A stretch of DNA of 30,528 bases from Hormiphora californensis (Eukaryota > Ctenophora > Tentaculata > Cydippida > Pleurobrachiidae), in assembly GCA_020137815.1 (NCBI GenBank), contig WFME01000018.1, positions 1 through 30,528 on the forward strand, in the 5' to 3' direction. Below the pieces are notes generated by a model, which saw nothing but the letters and a program-made list of their open reading frames with translations, ran no database searches and had not been told where the DNA came from. The position numbers and the translations under genes are program-made. How positions within the stretch are numbered: position 1 is the first letter of the stretch; each line of letters starts with the position of its first letter. Positions 10,203 through 20,279 of this stretch are shown here, in pieces.

Positions 10203-10440
10203 AGAAGAGGGAGAGAGAGGGACGGAGGGAGGAAGAGAGGGAGGGAGGAAGGGAGGAGAGCGAAGGAGAAGGAAAGAGGGAGGGAGGGATAGAGACATCT
10301 TAATCTCTCTCCATCTTACTCTGTCCGTCTTTGTCCGTCTGTCTCTGTCTGGTCTGTCTCTGTATCCCTCCCTCTCTCCCTCTTTCCCTCTCCTTCCCTC
10401 TCCCTCCCTCCCTGATCCCTCTCTCTCCCTGATCTCCTTA
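10203..10440 (+). repeat. F1 loop: purine then pyrimidine microsatellites
   Basis: About 85 bp of GGGA/GAGA-type purine sequence is followed by about 130 bp of CCCT/CTGT-type pyrimidine sequence. The two sides partly pair, so the loop continues the foldback. Confidence 0.85.
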
Positions 10441-11590
10441 TTTTGTGTCTATATTGCCTCTTTATCGATTTCGCACACATGCGGCTATAATGCGTCTATA
10501 ATGCGTCTATACTGCTTCCTTTTATATGCGACAAAAATGCGTTTATAGTTCGCCCAACTGCGCCTCAAATATCGCAGCGTGCGTCTGAGTACGTCTATAG
10601 TGCTTCTTAAAAAAGCACGTTTTTTATAGACGCGGCGTCTATAAAAAGCGATTTGCGTCTATAATGCTTCTATCATGCGTCTATATGGGTCTATCTAGCG
10701 TTTATGGTGCTGCTATAGTCAGTCTATAATGCGTCTATAGTGCGTCTATAAGGTGATTTTGGGGTGGGTAGTGCGCCTATAATGCGGCTATACTGCGTCG
10801 CGTCTATAAAAATGCGTTTAAATTGCTGTTATAATGCGTCTATATTGCGTCTATAGTGCTGCTTACGAAATTGCGTCTATATTGCGTGTGTCTATAATGC
10901 GTCTATAATGCGTTTATAATGCGTCTATAGTACGTGGGTACTGCGTCTATAGTGCGATGCCCGCAAATGCAAAATTGCCCAAGTTTGTTGTAGGTAGTAG
11001 AGATTAGCTTTCTGAGCATTTTGCATTTTTGCCGCTCAAAATCGACCCACCCATCACTGAGATATTTTTGTTATGTTGGGAGAATTCCTGCTGGATCAAT
11101 ATTTATCAAACAGGATAGAAACAATCCTTGTGTTTTACTAACACATTCTTTAAATTTTTGATATGCTGGCTTGTATTGCCCTGCTTCTGTCATGTCAAAC
11201 TCACTGCTTATATTCAGAATGTGCTAGTAAAACACGACGAGTGTTTCTATTCTGTTTTATACATACTGATTAAACAGGAGTTCTCCCAACATAACAAAAA
11301 TATCTCAGTGATGGGTGGGTCGATTTTGAGCGGCAAAAACGAAAAATGCTCAGAAAGATAATCTCTACTACCTACAACAAACTTGTCCAATTCTGATTTG
11401 GTCCACTCTCACTTTAAAACACACAAAGAGAACTGAGAAACATTCAAAAACACCTAACCTGGGAGAGAAAAAAAAGAAACGACATGATAAGGGGCATGTC
11501 AGACATAACACAGAGGAATTGAGATAGTGAGACAGAAGGGGAGATAAAGAGAGAGTAATTGACGGAATGTGTTGTTTCTTTCTCTCCAAT

Positions 11591-11872
11591 AGGGATCCCT
11601 AAAAAAGTTCAGTATTTACACAGCGTTTACACAGTCGTTACACCCAGAGCGCCCGCGCCGCTCTGGGTGTAAAGACTGCGTCTTTCGCTCTCGATTTGCA
11701 GCGTTTTCGGAAACTTTTTCGCCGCAGCGCTTAATTTACTCAATTTTGCAGCATACAATCCAATATTTTCTTAGAAAAAGCCGCAAAACGCAGCACGCGC
11801 CGCTCTGGGTGTAACGACTGTGTAAAGACTGTGTAAACGCTGTGTAAATACTGAACTTTTTTAGGGATCCCT
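11591..11872. mobile_element. Palindromic MITE G
   Basis: Inverted ends AGGGATCCCTAAAAAAGTTC enclose 282 bp. The inner arms repeat TTTACACAG. There is also a 14-bp stem (11638-11651 with 11659-11672) of TTACACCCAGAGCG. Comparison with P2 near 14320-14330 confirms it is an insert, but the exact target duplication (two or three bases of TA type) is not resolvable. Confidence 0.85.
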
Positions 11873-12093
11873 TATATGTGTACTGTGTAGTGTGTAACTC
11901 TTGCAAATAGTGTTCCCTCTGTATTTCAGTAAGAACTGATCAATTACACTCACTTTGAATGTAACAATGTTACTAACATAGGGGTTAAAAATAAACTGCC
12001 AGCCAGCGGGAAATAAACCGCCGCCCAGCTGGCTGTTTATCGAGAGCGCGCCAGTGGTACTGCTCGCCACTGGCTGACTGGGGGGTTATTTAA

Positions 12094-12820
12094 AGTGAGA
12101 GTGGACAGAATCAGATTTGGACAAGTTTGCTAGAGGTTGTAGAGATTAGTTCTATGAGCATTTTGCCGCTCAAAATCGACCCATCCATCACTGAGACACT
12201 GAGATATTTTTGTTAGGCAGCGGATTACGGGGGCCCGAAAGAATCGCCCCTACCAGATGCCCGTACGCGATCCCGGACGTTTGGTTTGCGCATTGCATTT
12301 CACTACACTTTCACCACACAAAAGGCTCATGCGCGTCACATGCGTGACACGCTCGTCTGTTTTGTGTGGTGAAAGTTGTAGTGAAATGCAATGCGCAAAC
12401 CAAACGTCCGGCATCGCGTACGGGCATCTGGTAGGGGCGATTCTTTCGCGCGCCCGTAATCCCCTGTGTTACTCTTGGGGAATTCTTGTTTAGTATCAGT
12501 ATGTAACAAACATGATTGAAACAATCGTCGTGTTTTACTAACACATTCTGAATATAAGCAGTGAGGTTGACATGTCCATGCACAGAAGCAGAGCAATGCA
12601 ATTCAGCATATTAAAAATTTATAGAATTTTTTAGTAAAACACAAGGATTGTTTCTATCCTGTTTGTTACATACTGATTAAACAGGAATTCCCCGAGAGTA
12701 ACAAAAATATCTCAGTGATGGATGTGTCGATTTTGAGCGACAAAAAGGCAAAATGCTCGTAGAACTAATCTCTACGACCTCCAACAAACTTGCCCAATTC
12801 TGATTCTGTCCACTCTCACC
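12094..12820. mobile_element. TTAA-flanked MITE O2, carrying R1
   Basis: This second copy of O has ends AGTGAGAGTGGACAGAATCA and its complement, bordered by TTAA (12090-12093, 12821-12824). The empty target with TTAA intact is in P2 at 14491-14494. The short frames inside have no protein character. Confidence 0.9.
12218..12466. mobile_element. MITE R1 with CAG...CTG ends
   Basis: The ends CAGCGGATTACGGGGGC and GCCCGTAATCCCCTG are inverted. The interior is a palindrome based on GCATTGCATTTCACTAC and CTTTCACCACACA. TGTTA occurs at 12211-12215 and 12467-12471. The uninterrupted site is visible in O1 near 11070-11090. Related copies are R2 and R3. The ends look hAT-like but the duplication is short. 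Confidence 0.85.
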
Positions 12821-12849
12821 TTAAGCTAGCGGGGTATATTATACATATT

Positions 12850-13070
12850 ACTGTAATTATAGCGATACCCTGTAATAGTTATCAGCTAAGTATTACAGCA
12901 GTACCCTCGTATCAGTTCACATTGTAAGCGGTTCCACCGCTAATGAGGTTTAAACAAGTTTACCAAATCGTGAGCAATACCCCATATCGGTTGATATTGT
13001 AAACAGTTCCACCGCTAATGAGCTTCACCGAATCGTGAACCGATACGGAGTGTACTCCGTATCGGTTCAC
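12850..13070 (+). repeat. Inner arm of S with two 80-bp units and a perfect palindrome
   Basis: Two diverged units containing TTCCACCGCTAATGAG start about 80 bp apart. They pair, inverted, with 15035-15205. At 13035-13051 and 13054-13070 a perfect 17-bp stem GTGAACCGATACGGAGT has a 2-nt centre. Confidence 0.8.
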
Positions 13071-13085
13071 ACGCCAAACTAGTCC

Positions 13086-13190
13086 CCTCTCTATCACTCT
13101 CAGCTATCTCTCTATCTCTGTCCCTCTTTTTGTCTCTCACTGTCCATCTTTGTATCTCTGTCTCTCTGTCTCTCTCTCTTTCTCTCTCTA

Positions 13191-13223
<33 letters not shown>

Positions 13224-13225
13224 TT
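13086..13225 (+). repeat. CT-rich microsatellite
   Basis: Runs of CTCT, TCTCTGT and related units. The following 13226-13510 is AT-rich and shows no gene or repeat. Confidence 0.9.
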
Positions 13226-13510
13226 TCTCACGTTGCACAAGCTTACAATGCTTAAATCATGACATGTGATTCGTTAAGATCATGTGCTTATTATGACGGG
13301 GGGAGGGTATCAGATCATGGTGACAAAATGAGACCAAACTTGGATGTAAAATGAGAGAATGAGAGCCATTTGAAAACTTTAAAATGAAATAATCAAATTA
13401 GACATATATTTGGTACCAAAATGGTCAGGGAGTTGTACTGGATAGTCTGAAGCCAAATTTAAGAAGGTGCGGGCAAGCGAACTTTGACTTTTTGCAATAT
13501 TTATAAAGTC

Positions 13511-13654
13511 CATTTTTTTTCAACTGTTCACCCAAAAACCGAAATTTAATAAAAATTAGAATTTGGGTGGCGCGCGCTACACGTTAACATGTGATAAACG
13601 CGCAAAACAATTCCGCGCACGACTTTGGGGGGTGAACAGTTGAAAAAAAAATGG
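13511..13654. mobile_element. Small MITE N2
   Basis: Inverted copy of N1: ends CATTTTTTTTCAACTGTTCA and its complement. The interior carries TTCCGCGCACGACTTTGGGG, the complement of N1's interior. The region 13655-14069 beyond it has only a weak stem (AACTTTCCAG with CTGGGAAAGTT near 13900-13960). Confidence 0.82.
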
Positions 13655-14069
13655 AGTTTTCACCATCCAACAAACGATTTCAGCGCCAATTTAGGTTGTG
13701 AACGCGCACAGTCGAAATTTAGACTCAATGCGCGTTCTGGGCATAACATAAGGGTCACGCGACTACCAGTAATTACAATTAAATTGATGTTAAACACAAC
13801 ACGCGGCCGTTTGAATCCTCCCCAGCGGTTTTGACAATCTGCGATTGGAATATTTAAGCCTGTGAGACTGGAATACGCAGCAAATGATGATTAATGTATA
13901 ACTTTCCAGTTGGCGTATGCGTAGCTTGCTCAAACCGAGCTGGGAAAGTTACTGTAGTTTATGACTGGCGATAAACTTTGTTTAAATCACGACGACGATC
14001 CCGAGGCGTACCGAGGGAGAGGCGGAGGGGTTTAAACCTATAACGCGTCTGTGGCAAGAGTTTATAGGT

Positions 14070-14511
14070 TATATACCCTGCTTTAGTTGTTTGTTACAAG
14101 TATTACACACTAACAAGAGAGAGAACACTAATCAAAACACACAAAGAGAACTGAGAACAGTCAAAAACTCTCTCAATTGAGTGTACATTGTTTGGTAACA
14201 GTTACTAAGGAGAGAGAGGAAATAACAAGTATGGGGCATGCAGACATACACAGAATTGGAGTGAACAAATGGAGAATAACGAGAGAGTATTGGCGAATGT
14301 GTTTTTTTCTTTCTCTCCAATTTAGTGTGACTCTTCCAAACAGTGTTCCCTCTGTATTTCAGTAAGAACTGATCATTTACACACACTTTGAATGTAACTA
14401 GGAGTTAAAAATAAATACCTGCCAGTGGGAAATAATCTGCCGCTGGACTGGCTGGTTATCGAGAGCGCGCTAGTGGGACTGGCGCATTATTTAAGTTAGC
14501 AGGGTATATAT
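14070..14511. mobile_element. Element P2, uninterrupted copy of P
   Basis: Ends TATATACCCTGCT and AGCAGGGTATATA are inverted repeats. The copy aligns through its length with the pieces of P1. It carries the empty target sites of O1 (TCAA at 14132-14135) and O2 (TTAA at 14491-14494). It serves as the internal reference for dating the insertions in P1. Confidence 0.82.
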
Positions 14512-14540
14512 ATTACATAGTATTATAGATTTGACTTCAG

Positions 14541-14814
14541 AACAAGATTTTTAATATATCTTCTCTGGCTGCTAATCTCACTTTCTCTCTCACACATACA
14601 CGCCCTACTGTACAACAGTGAAGGGGAAACATACAGCGGGTAGATCACGGTTGTGGAAGAATGGCTTGGTTAAATATCAATGATGAGATCTTGTTCAGGA
14701 TTAAAAGGGAGAAAATTAGAAAATAATCTGGCGAGGGCCGGGCTCGAACCGACAACCTCTGGGTTTCGCGTCCATTGCTCTACCTATTTAATCCTGAACA
14801 AGATCTCATCATTG
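14541..14814 (-). mobile_element. Probable tRNA-derived SINE with 14-bp flanking repeat
   Basis: AGATTTGACTTCAG is repeated at 14527-14540 and 14815-14828, a length usual for LINE-driven insertions. The minus strand starts near 14814 and carries RNA polymerase III boxes close to its 5' end (A box at 14771-14782, B box at 14741-14750). The 3' side ends in an AT-rich stretch. A perfect 29-bp inverted repeat (14677-14705 with 14787-14815) encloses the tRNA part. Confidence 0.6.
14728..14786 (-). tRNA. tRNA-like fragment (not a functional tRNA)
   Basis: On the minus strand, GGTAGAGCAATGGA (D arm and A box), the B box GGTTCGAGCC with the T stem GTCGG/CCGGC, and a CCA-like end are readable. The 5' acceptor strand and the 5' side of the D stem are replaced by the inverted repeat. 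The anticodon stem has mismatches and position 33 is not T. The anticodon would be CGA if read at the usual place. It is best taken as the head of a SINE or a tRNA pseudogene. Confidence 0.65.
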
Positions 14815-15034
14815 AGATTTGACTTCAGTGTCAATTTTGACCTACTTCTTGTTGACAGACAAACTTCTCGGGTATTCTCCAGTATATTAGGACCAATTTG
14901 TAGTATTTTGCAACAAACCGGATGCAAATCGGTCCAGTGGATCGCGTGCAACATCCCTTGAAAGAAACAACCCTTTTTGTGGCGGAGCCGACACCCGTGT
15001 GCGGGGGTCGCGCCAGGTGTCTATGTCACCAAAT

Positions 15035-15205
15035 TAGCGGGCAGCGGCGGAATTGTTTACAATATCAACCGATACGGGGTACTGCTCACGATTCGGCACC
15101 TTTTGTTAGCAGCGGAACCGCTTACAATGTGAACTGATACGAGGGTACTGCTGTAATAGCTCATCACTATTACCGGGCATCGCTATTACAGTACTGTACT
15201 AGTAA
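15035..15205 (-). repeat. Inner arm of S, partner of 12850-13030
   Basis: The complement reads CTATTACAGCAGTACCCTCG and CAGTTCACATTGTAAGCGG as in the left arm. The 14830-15034 stretch before it has no recognisable feature. Confidence 0.78.
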
Positions 15206-15262
15206 GTTATTATTATTGTGCTGTAATAGCGTGTCGAGATTCTTCTGACCTGCCGAACATTT

Positions 15263-15487
15263 TATTGACGTTTATCACGATTCTGTACAACAAATTTTAA
15301 ACAAAAATTTAAATCAATCAGGTCGCGTAATATTTATCAACAAGATCCGACATATATCATCACTTACAATTAACTGTTCATTCAACTGTTCATTCTAAAC
15401 CCTCCTTTACATTCGTAAATATGGCCGGAGCACACGGAAAGAGTGTTTATTACCCGTGCGCAGTTTTTGCATAATGCACGATTGCTC
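15263..15487. other. Region without recognisable gene
   Basis: AT-rich; a 12-bp unit AACTGTTCATTC is doubled near 15370-15395. Nothing else is seen. Confidence 0.5.
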
Positions 15488-15668
15488 AGGGCGGAATCAC
15501 ACCAAGATCTTCGAAGTTCGAAAGAATCGTTTCGACGCACCAAACCCAATCACACTGAAAAGTTTGGTTGGTTCTTCACAGCAGGCGCTCAGTTGTTGTG
15601 GCAAGTGCATCTTGGGCGCTGGCAAGCTTCTATATGTTACAACTTTTCAGTGTGATTGGGTTTGGTGG
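15488..15668. mobile_element. Internally deleted MITE M2
   Basis: It starts with the M1 end AGGGCGGAATCACACCAAGA and includes AGTGCATCTTGGGCGCTGGC. It turns back at ACTTTTCAGTGTGATTGGGT but stops in a (GGT)n run before the right end. Confidence 0.8.
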
Positions 15669-15905
15669 TGGTGGTGGTACAGATAGGTTATAGCGTGCCA
15701 AACTCTGCCCCGTAGGGCAGAACGACATTGCAACCTCGTCATAGCGTCTGTCATCGTGTTGTGGTCAGTTGATATCATTGCATTCTTATTGTCAGTCAGT
15801 CATTGTACTTGCCAGACACTTACGCAGCCCCCACGGTTAAAGGTCGGTTGCACTCTTTGCATCTCCGCCCCGTGAGGACATTTGCAGTTATCTTGCGAAT
15901 AACAC

Positions 15906-16122
15906 GGGGGATTACGGGGGCTCGAATAGATCGCCCGTATAGATCGCCCGTACATTTGCTTTGCGCATTACGTTTCATCGCACTTTCACCACACATTTAA
16001 GGTACATGCGCATCACGCGCATGTGTTTCGTTGTGGTGAAACGTAATGGGCAAAGCAAATGTACGGGCGACTGGTACAGGCGACTGGTACGGGCGACTGG
16101 TACGGGCCCCCGTAATCCGCTG
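15906..16122. mobile_element. MITE R2
   Basis: Ends GGGGATTACGGGGGC and GCCCCCGTAATCCGCTG match R1. The interior shares the TTTCACCACA palindrome, and the arm unit GCGACTGGTACGG is tandemly repeated near 16065-16105. The target duplication is not clear. Confidence 0.82.
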
Positions 16123-17798
16123 CTTAAGCAACATGCCAAGTTAGGGGGCAATTTTTCAAGCTTGGGTGGCTGTGCAGGTAAGCCTGTTCGTTTGTTTGTT
16201 ACGACGACGGTCCGTCGAGTGGACACTTCTCAAGTTGGGTCTGGGGTAGCTGTCTATAGTAGCTCTAATTAATATTGGTTTTAAGGTTAATCCGTAACTT
16301 ATCAATTGTACACAATGAATGAACAGTCAGATGAACTTACAGTATTGTGTATGATTGATACCGTGATGTTAGTGGTGAAGGTGAGAGTTGTATTCCTTTC
16401 CATTACAGGTAAGGATAAAAGACGATCAAACACAAATAAGGCGTGGGGCAGTACCAACGTAGAGTGTGAAATGTTCTAGAAGACAAGTCGGATAATATAT
16501 AATTATAGGGGGGAGACACACTGAGGTTGGTGGAGGGTGAGATTCCTTCCCACGCCCTTGAGATGCAGGCCGCGGCTAATGTCTATTTTTTTAAATAGCA
16601 ATAGTGTCCTACAGACCAGGCAGGGAATCTTCAGGGGTGACCGCATCCCCGGGGTAAACCATGAAGCTCTTGAACTGCCTGGAGCATCTCACATACCACT
16701 CCAAGAAACAGAGCTGCCCTCCTTGGGTGGTGTGTTTTTCTCTCTTCCTTCTCTAATCCGCTCATGACTCACTCTCTCTGTGTAAGATACCCCCGGCCGG
16801 TATTACCCCATCTCCCCAGCCTTGTGCACTGGGCCAAAGTAGATGCTAAATACCGCCCAAAACCCTTCCTCAGCAAAAGTCCAGGCTGGGAGAGGTCTAA
16901 TCTCAACTGGCCTTCCTCTACCTTCTGTCCACCTAGCCTCTGGACAGTTATAAAAGGTCTAACAAGCTAGGTCTTAACTGGTTAGCTACCACCGACTCTC
17001 GCAAAATTCCCACAGCCGAGGTCGAGATAAACTCAAGGGTGTTTTCCGTAGCCCAACAGGAGAAACTAACACAACCAGTAGCCTCGCTACTACCTACGCT
17101 TCTTCAAAAGTCCATGAGAAGCGTAGGAGATTCCCAAATGGCGATTACCCCCCAAACGATGAAGGTAACAACCAACATCATCATTCTCTACCACAAACAA
17201 GCCTCCACAAAAACCTGATCAACAAACAGAACAAACCACTATCCCATGCTACACAAATTTCTATGATTGACGCACATAGATACCTAACCCACTAAACATT
17301 TCACACGCCAGAGTTCCGTTTTGGGAAGAACCTGCCCTAACTACCCATGAACGGCCGGACGCTGCATCTCTGCACACGAAACAAAAGTGATGTTCCATGA
17401 ACCCACATGGAGTACTGATTACAAATCAGAGGTTGGCAGCGCAAAACCTACAAAGGTGCCATAGTCAATGGATGTGTCCGAATTGTCCTAGCCAAGGCCA
17501 CATCTAGAGCGATCAATGCTGAGATGCCACTCCCAAGGGTCGCTGGAGATATCCGAGACGGCAACATGTGAAAACAGTGCTGGTGCGGTCCTCTTCATGG
17601 GACCTGTTAAGATAGTTATGGGAGACGATTCCACCCTTATCTCCAAAACCATGGACATAGACGGAGGAAGAAAACTCTCCCGGGGGAAAGAGGAAACTCT
17701 GGACCCTGAGCTCCGTCCTTCTCGGGCGTGAGGAACTGGCTACCTGACGGGATAAAACACAGTAGAGGATTGGAAGCGGAGGCGCATCAACAACAAAC
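16123..17798. other. Low-copy region, no supported gene
   Basis: This is the longest stretch not matched elsewhere in the window. A TATA-box-like TTATAAAAGG is at about 16949-16958, and an 11-bp hairpin is at 17093-17103 with 17117-17127 (CCTACGCTTCT). Reading frames are short and interrupted. It may be unique host DNA or an old element whose partner lies outside; I see no basis for choosing. Confidence 0.4.
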
Positions 17799-17801
17799 AA
17801 C

Positions 17802-18222
17802 AACACTGAGGTGGTCCGCGCGTTCAACTCTCAACCGCGTGAACACACTGAAGTTTCGCGGTTTGAAGTTTCGCGGAAAAGTTCGAAGTTTCGCGAAACC
17901 CCATTTTCGGCTGAGAAATCATTGTAAGGTGCTGACTTATTTACTGGTACATCTCTCGAGGTGGTCCTTTGTCCATACGAGTCAATTTCACCGTTTTTAA
18001 AATTTTTGGTGAATTGGGACAACTGTGACCGGATTAGCCAAAAACTTCAAAACGGTGAAATTGACTCGGTATGGATAAAAGGACACCTCGAGAAATGTAC
18101 CGTAAGTAAGTTAGCATCTTACAAATGATTTCTCAGCCGAAAATTGGTTTTCGCGAAACTTCGAACTTCAGTGTGTGTCGCGAGGTTGAGATTTGAACGA
18201 GCGCGCTCAACTTCAGTGTGTC
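17802..18222. mobile_element. Foldback MITE T
   Basis: The arms pair over about 200 bp each: GAAGTTTCGCG repeats, TTTTCGGCTGAGAAATCATT, TCTCGAGGTGGTCCTTT and TCAATTTCACCG on the left, with complements on the right. The outer ends read CACTGA and TCAGTG. A CACTA-like assignment is possible from the ends, but no 3-bp duplication is visible. Confidence 0.85.
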
Positions 18223-18342
18223 TCCCCCCATATAGATAGGACCATTGATATAGATAACTGTTACACGCGATAAGCGACTTAGTGCACCAAAACACAAGGA
18301 TTGTCAATGTAGTGCCCTGTGTAACAAAGTGCTCTAAATTGG

Positions 18343-18415
18343 GAAGGGCAGGGGTGGGTGAGGTGGGGTGGGGGAGGTGGGACGGGGGCGGGGCGGAAGG
18401 GGTGGGAGGTAGGGA
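18343..18415 (+). repeat. G-rich tract with GC-box-like core
   Basis: Runs of three to five G separated by short spacers, including GGGGGCGGGGCGG. It could form G-quadruplexes. No gene follows it. Confidence 0.7.
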
Positions 18416-18524
18416 GAGAATAGAGAAGAGTGCTAAGTGTAAGATTCGAGTTGAAGAGAGGGGACGGGACAAAACAACGAGACGTAATCACTCTGATAAT
18501 TGGGTAGTATGGTATTTAAGGTCG

Positions 18525-19015
18525 TGCGCACTTTTTGGCGCCAACTTGGCGCCACGTGGCGATATTTTAGCGCCAAATGGCGCCAAAATTTGGCGACTGC
18601 GCACAACCGCCAATTTGGCGCCAAAATGGCGCCAAGTTGGGTAGTCCCGCCATGGCGGTAGTCATCGCCACATGGCAAAATTTTGGCGCCAAACACGCCA
18701 TATGGCGGTCGGGAATGCGCCACACCACGGGAGTGGCGCCATACATGCTCTGGGGTACTGATGGCGGTGGCGTGTGGCGCCATTTGTTGAATATGGCGCC
18801 AACTTATGGCGCTAAAAAAAAAAACCGATTTCTGGAGTGGCGCCACACCACTGGAGTGGCGCCACATTTTAAAACTCTGGCGGTATGCAAGTGGTATTTG
18901 TGTGGCGCCAACCGTTGTCGGGGCGGTAGTCAAACGGCGCCACATATTAGCGCCACATTAATGGCGCCACATTATGGCGCCACATGATATGGCGCCACAT
19001 GATCATGTGCGCCAT
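18525..19015. repeat. Truncated GGCGCC-rich foldback unit U1
   Basis: Dense GGCGCC palindromes (for example TTTGGCGCCAAA at 18614-18625). It matches the right arm of U2 (23543-23920) in direct orientation, with 80-90 percent identity by eye and several small indels. The left part of the unit is missing. Frames rich in W, R, H and A here come from the repeat and are not genes. Confidence 0.85.
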
Positions 19016-19601
19016 ATGGACATTGCCGAAATGAGCCCTTCCGTGAGCCATTTTTGAAGTTGTCTGTGTCACCTACATAAGCCTGTCAAAACGTGTTTCG
19101 ACATAGAACTCACTAGCGGCAAGCCAATTCCGGTGGTTTAATTCTAGGTATAGGCCCCTGAACATAAAAACCAAATGTCAGTCTCAATTATTTGGGGGGA
19201 AGGTGTGTAATTAGCCCCTAATGATTGGTAATTGAGGATAGGAGAAAAAACCTGTATCTTACCTTAGGAAAGGAGTAGAGATAAAATTAAGGACACCAAA
19301 GTGTTCATGTCCTCGCATTAGTGGGGGTAGGTGCCGAATAAAGTCTTTATCTCATCTGGTTATTGGATAATTGGATAATTAGCCCTGCACATAGCCGTTT
19401 GCTGGCCATATGGCTATATATAGCCATGTTAGGAAAGAGTAGAGACACAACCGGGGGCACTGAAATGTTCAGCGTTCTCCAATTAGTGGGGGGTAGGTGC
19501 TGAAATTAAGTCTCATCTCGTCCGGTTAATTAGATAATTGGATAATTAGGTTTAAGCATAACCGTTTAAGGCTATTATATGGCTATGGAGGTGAGACACT
19601 A
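19016..19601 (+). repeat. U-array spacer, right-flank part, first copy
   Basis: It matches 23921-24335 from ACATTGCCGA to TATGGCTATGGAGGTGAGAC. This copy contains a 165-bp tandem duplication starting at 19264 and 19429 (TTAGGAAAG...GTAGGTGC...GGATAATTA) where the second spacer has one unit. Confidence 0.85.
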
Positions 19602-20279
19602 TGTGGGGTCCCTGCCGTCCCCGACTACACCATTTTGGTCAAAGGTATTGTTTCCATTCGACATGCTCCCACTAAATATATACAGTTACCATTTTGGTGA
19701 GAGTGTATTTAGAAGTGTGAGTGAGGTGAGTGGTGATGTGTCTCAGTTTTGTTCTAGAAAGCTACTATCAAAACACAAGATATACCAAAGTGGTAAATAA
19801 TTTTTGTATTGTAATTCTGAGACACTCCGGGTTCCTTCTGCCGCTATTTATACCTGCGCAGACTGGCGTTACAACACGTGAGAAGGGGCTTGCAACTCCG
19901 TCACTTGGCGTCGTGGTCCCCTATCGGCTTATCACATCTTTCTTCGTCTTCTTCGTAGAGGCTGTCTCTGCTTATCACTATCATTGCAGGTGTGCGGTGA
20001 AGGAAACTTGCTCCGTATAATTTCTCCATTCTTCTTCTTGATTAGGTTTTTTGCATGGGCCGAACAGTCTCACTTATCTCCGAAATCTGGAACTCTTAAA
20101 TAAGTGAAATAACACCACAGGGCTTGTGGAGCTCCTCTGCAAAAACCGTTATCGGTGGTCCTTAACCGAATTACCAAACTCGGAGCATGTCCGAACATAC
20201 GGTTACATTATGGGCGTGCTCCCTACCTTAATATGAGCCATGGTAATTTGCCCATTCACATAAATACAACCAGGGTTTT

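Larger units (their letters stand above)
7363..10979. mobile_element. Large foldback element F1 with 11-bp repeat arms
   Basis: The ends are GGCAATTTTGCATTTGCGGG and its complement, flanked by a 9-bp target duplication CAAGTTTGT (7354-7362, 10980-10988). The arms, about 550 bp each, are arrays of an 11-bp unit TATAGACGCAT and variants. Taking out the nested LINE leaves about 1.33 kb, similar to F2 (1.43 kb). The opposite O1 arm (11380-11400) and O2 (12119-12130) show the unoccupied target. A 9-bp duplication fits Mutator-like or FB-type foldback elements. No transposase is present. Confidence 0.9.
7326..11413. mobile_element. TTAA-flanked foldback MITE O1, carrying F1
   Basis: The ends AGTGAGACTGG and its complement are bordered by TTAA (7322-7325, 11414-11417). 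Arms pair across 10989-11110 and 11210-11413. Without F1 the element is about 460 bp, matching O2 without R1 (about 470 bp). P2 shows the empty target at 14129-14138, where TTAA has become TCAA. The target site suggests a piggyBac-type non-autonomous element. Confidence 0.88.
7258..12838. mobile_element. Element P1, interrupted by O1, G and O2
   Basis: P1 is recognised by alignment with the nearly intact copy P2 (14070-14511). Shared blocks are 7297-7321 (ACTAACAAGAGAGAGAACAC), 11416-11590, 11873-12093 and 12821-12838 (ending AGCGGGGTATAT). With insertions removed it would be close to P2's 440 bp. The left terminus is not clear because Q lies next to it. No coding sequence belongs to P. Confidence 0.75.
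5488..15254. mobile_element. Composite outer element S with 8-bp target duplication
   Basis: The ends are inverted repeats of about 34 bp (GGCAGGTCGGAAGAATCTCG at left; complement with two differences at right). GAACATTT stands directly outside both ends (5480-5487 and 15255-15262), an 8-bp target duplication. Everything between lies inside this shell, including P1, P2, Q, O1, O2, F1 and a LINE. Inner arms of about 170-200 bp (12850-13030 with 15035-15205) also pair. No transposase is visible. The superfamily is uncertain; 8-bp duplications occur in hAT, P and Merlin groups. Confidence 0.75.

Noticed and set aside
16600-16680. Short peptide QGIFRGD resembling the GIFQGD motif of some reverse transcriptases
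   Set aside because: Only this heptapeptide fits; no catalytic DD box or flanking motifs in any frame.
18433-18987. Long overlapping frames on both strands rich in W, R, H, A, P (170 and 136 codons), and similar ones at 22027-22956, 23574-23972, 24559-25232 and 26774-27119
   Set aside because: They are translations of GGCGCC palindromic repeats, open on both strands at once, with different frames in the homologous copies. No protein constraint.
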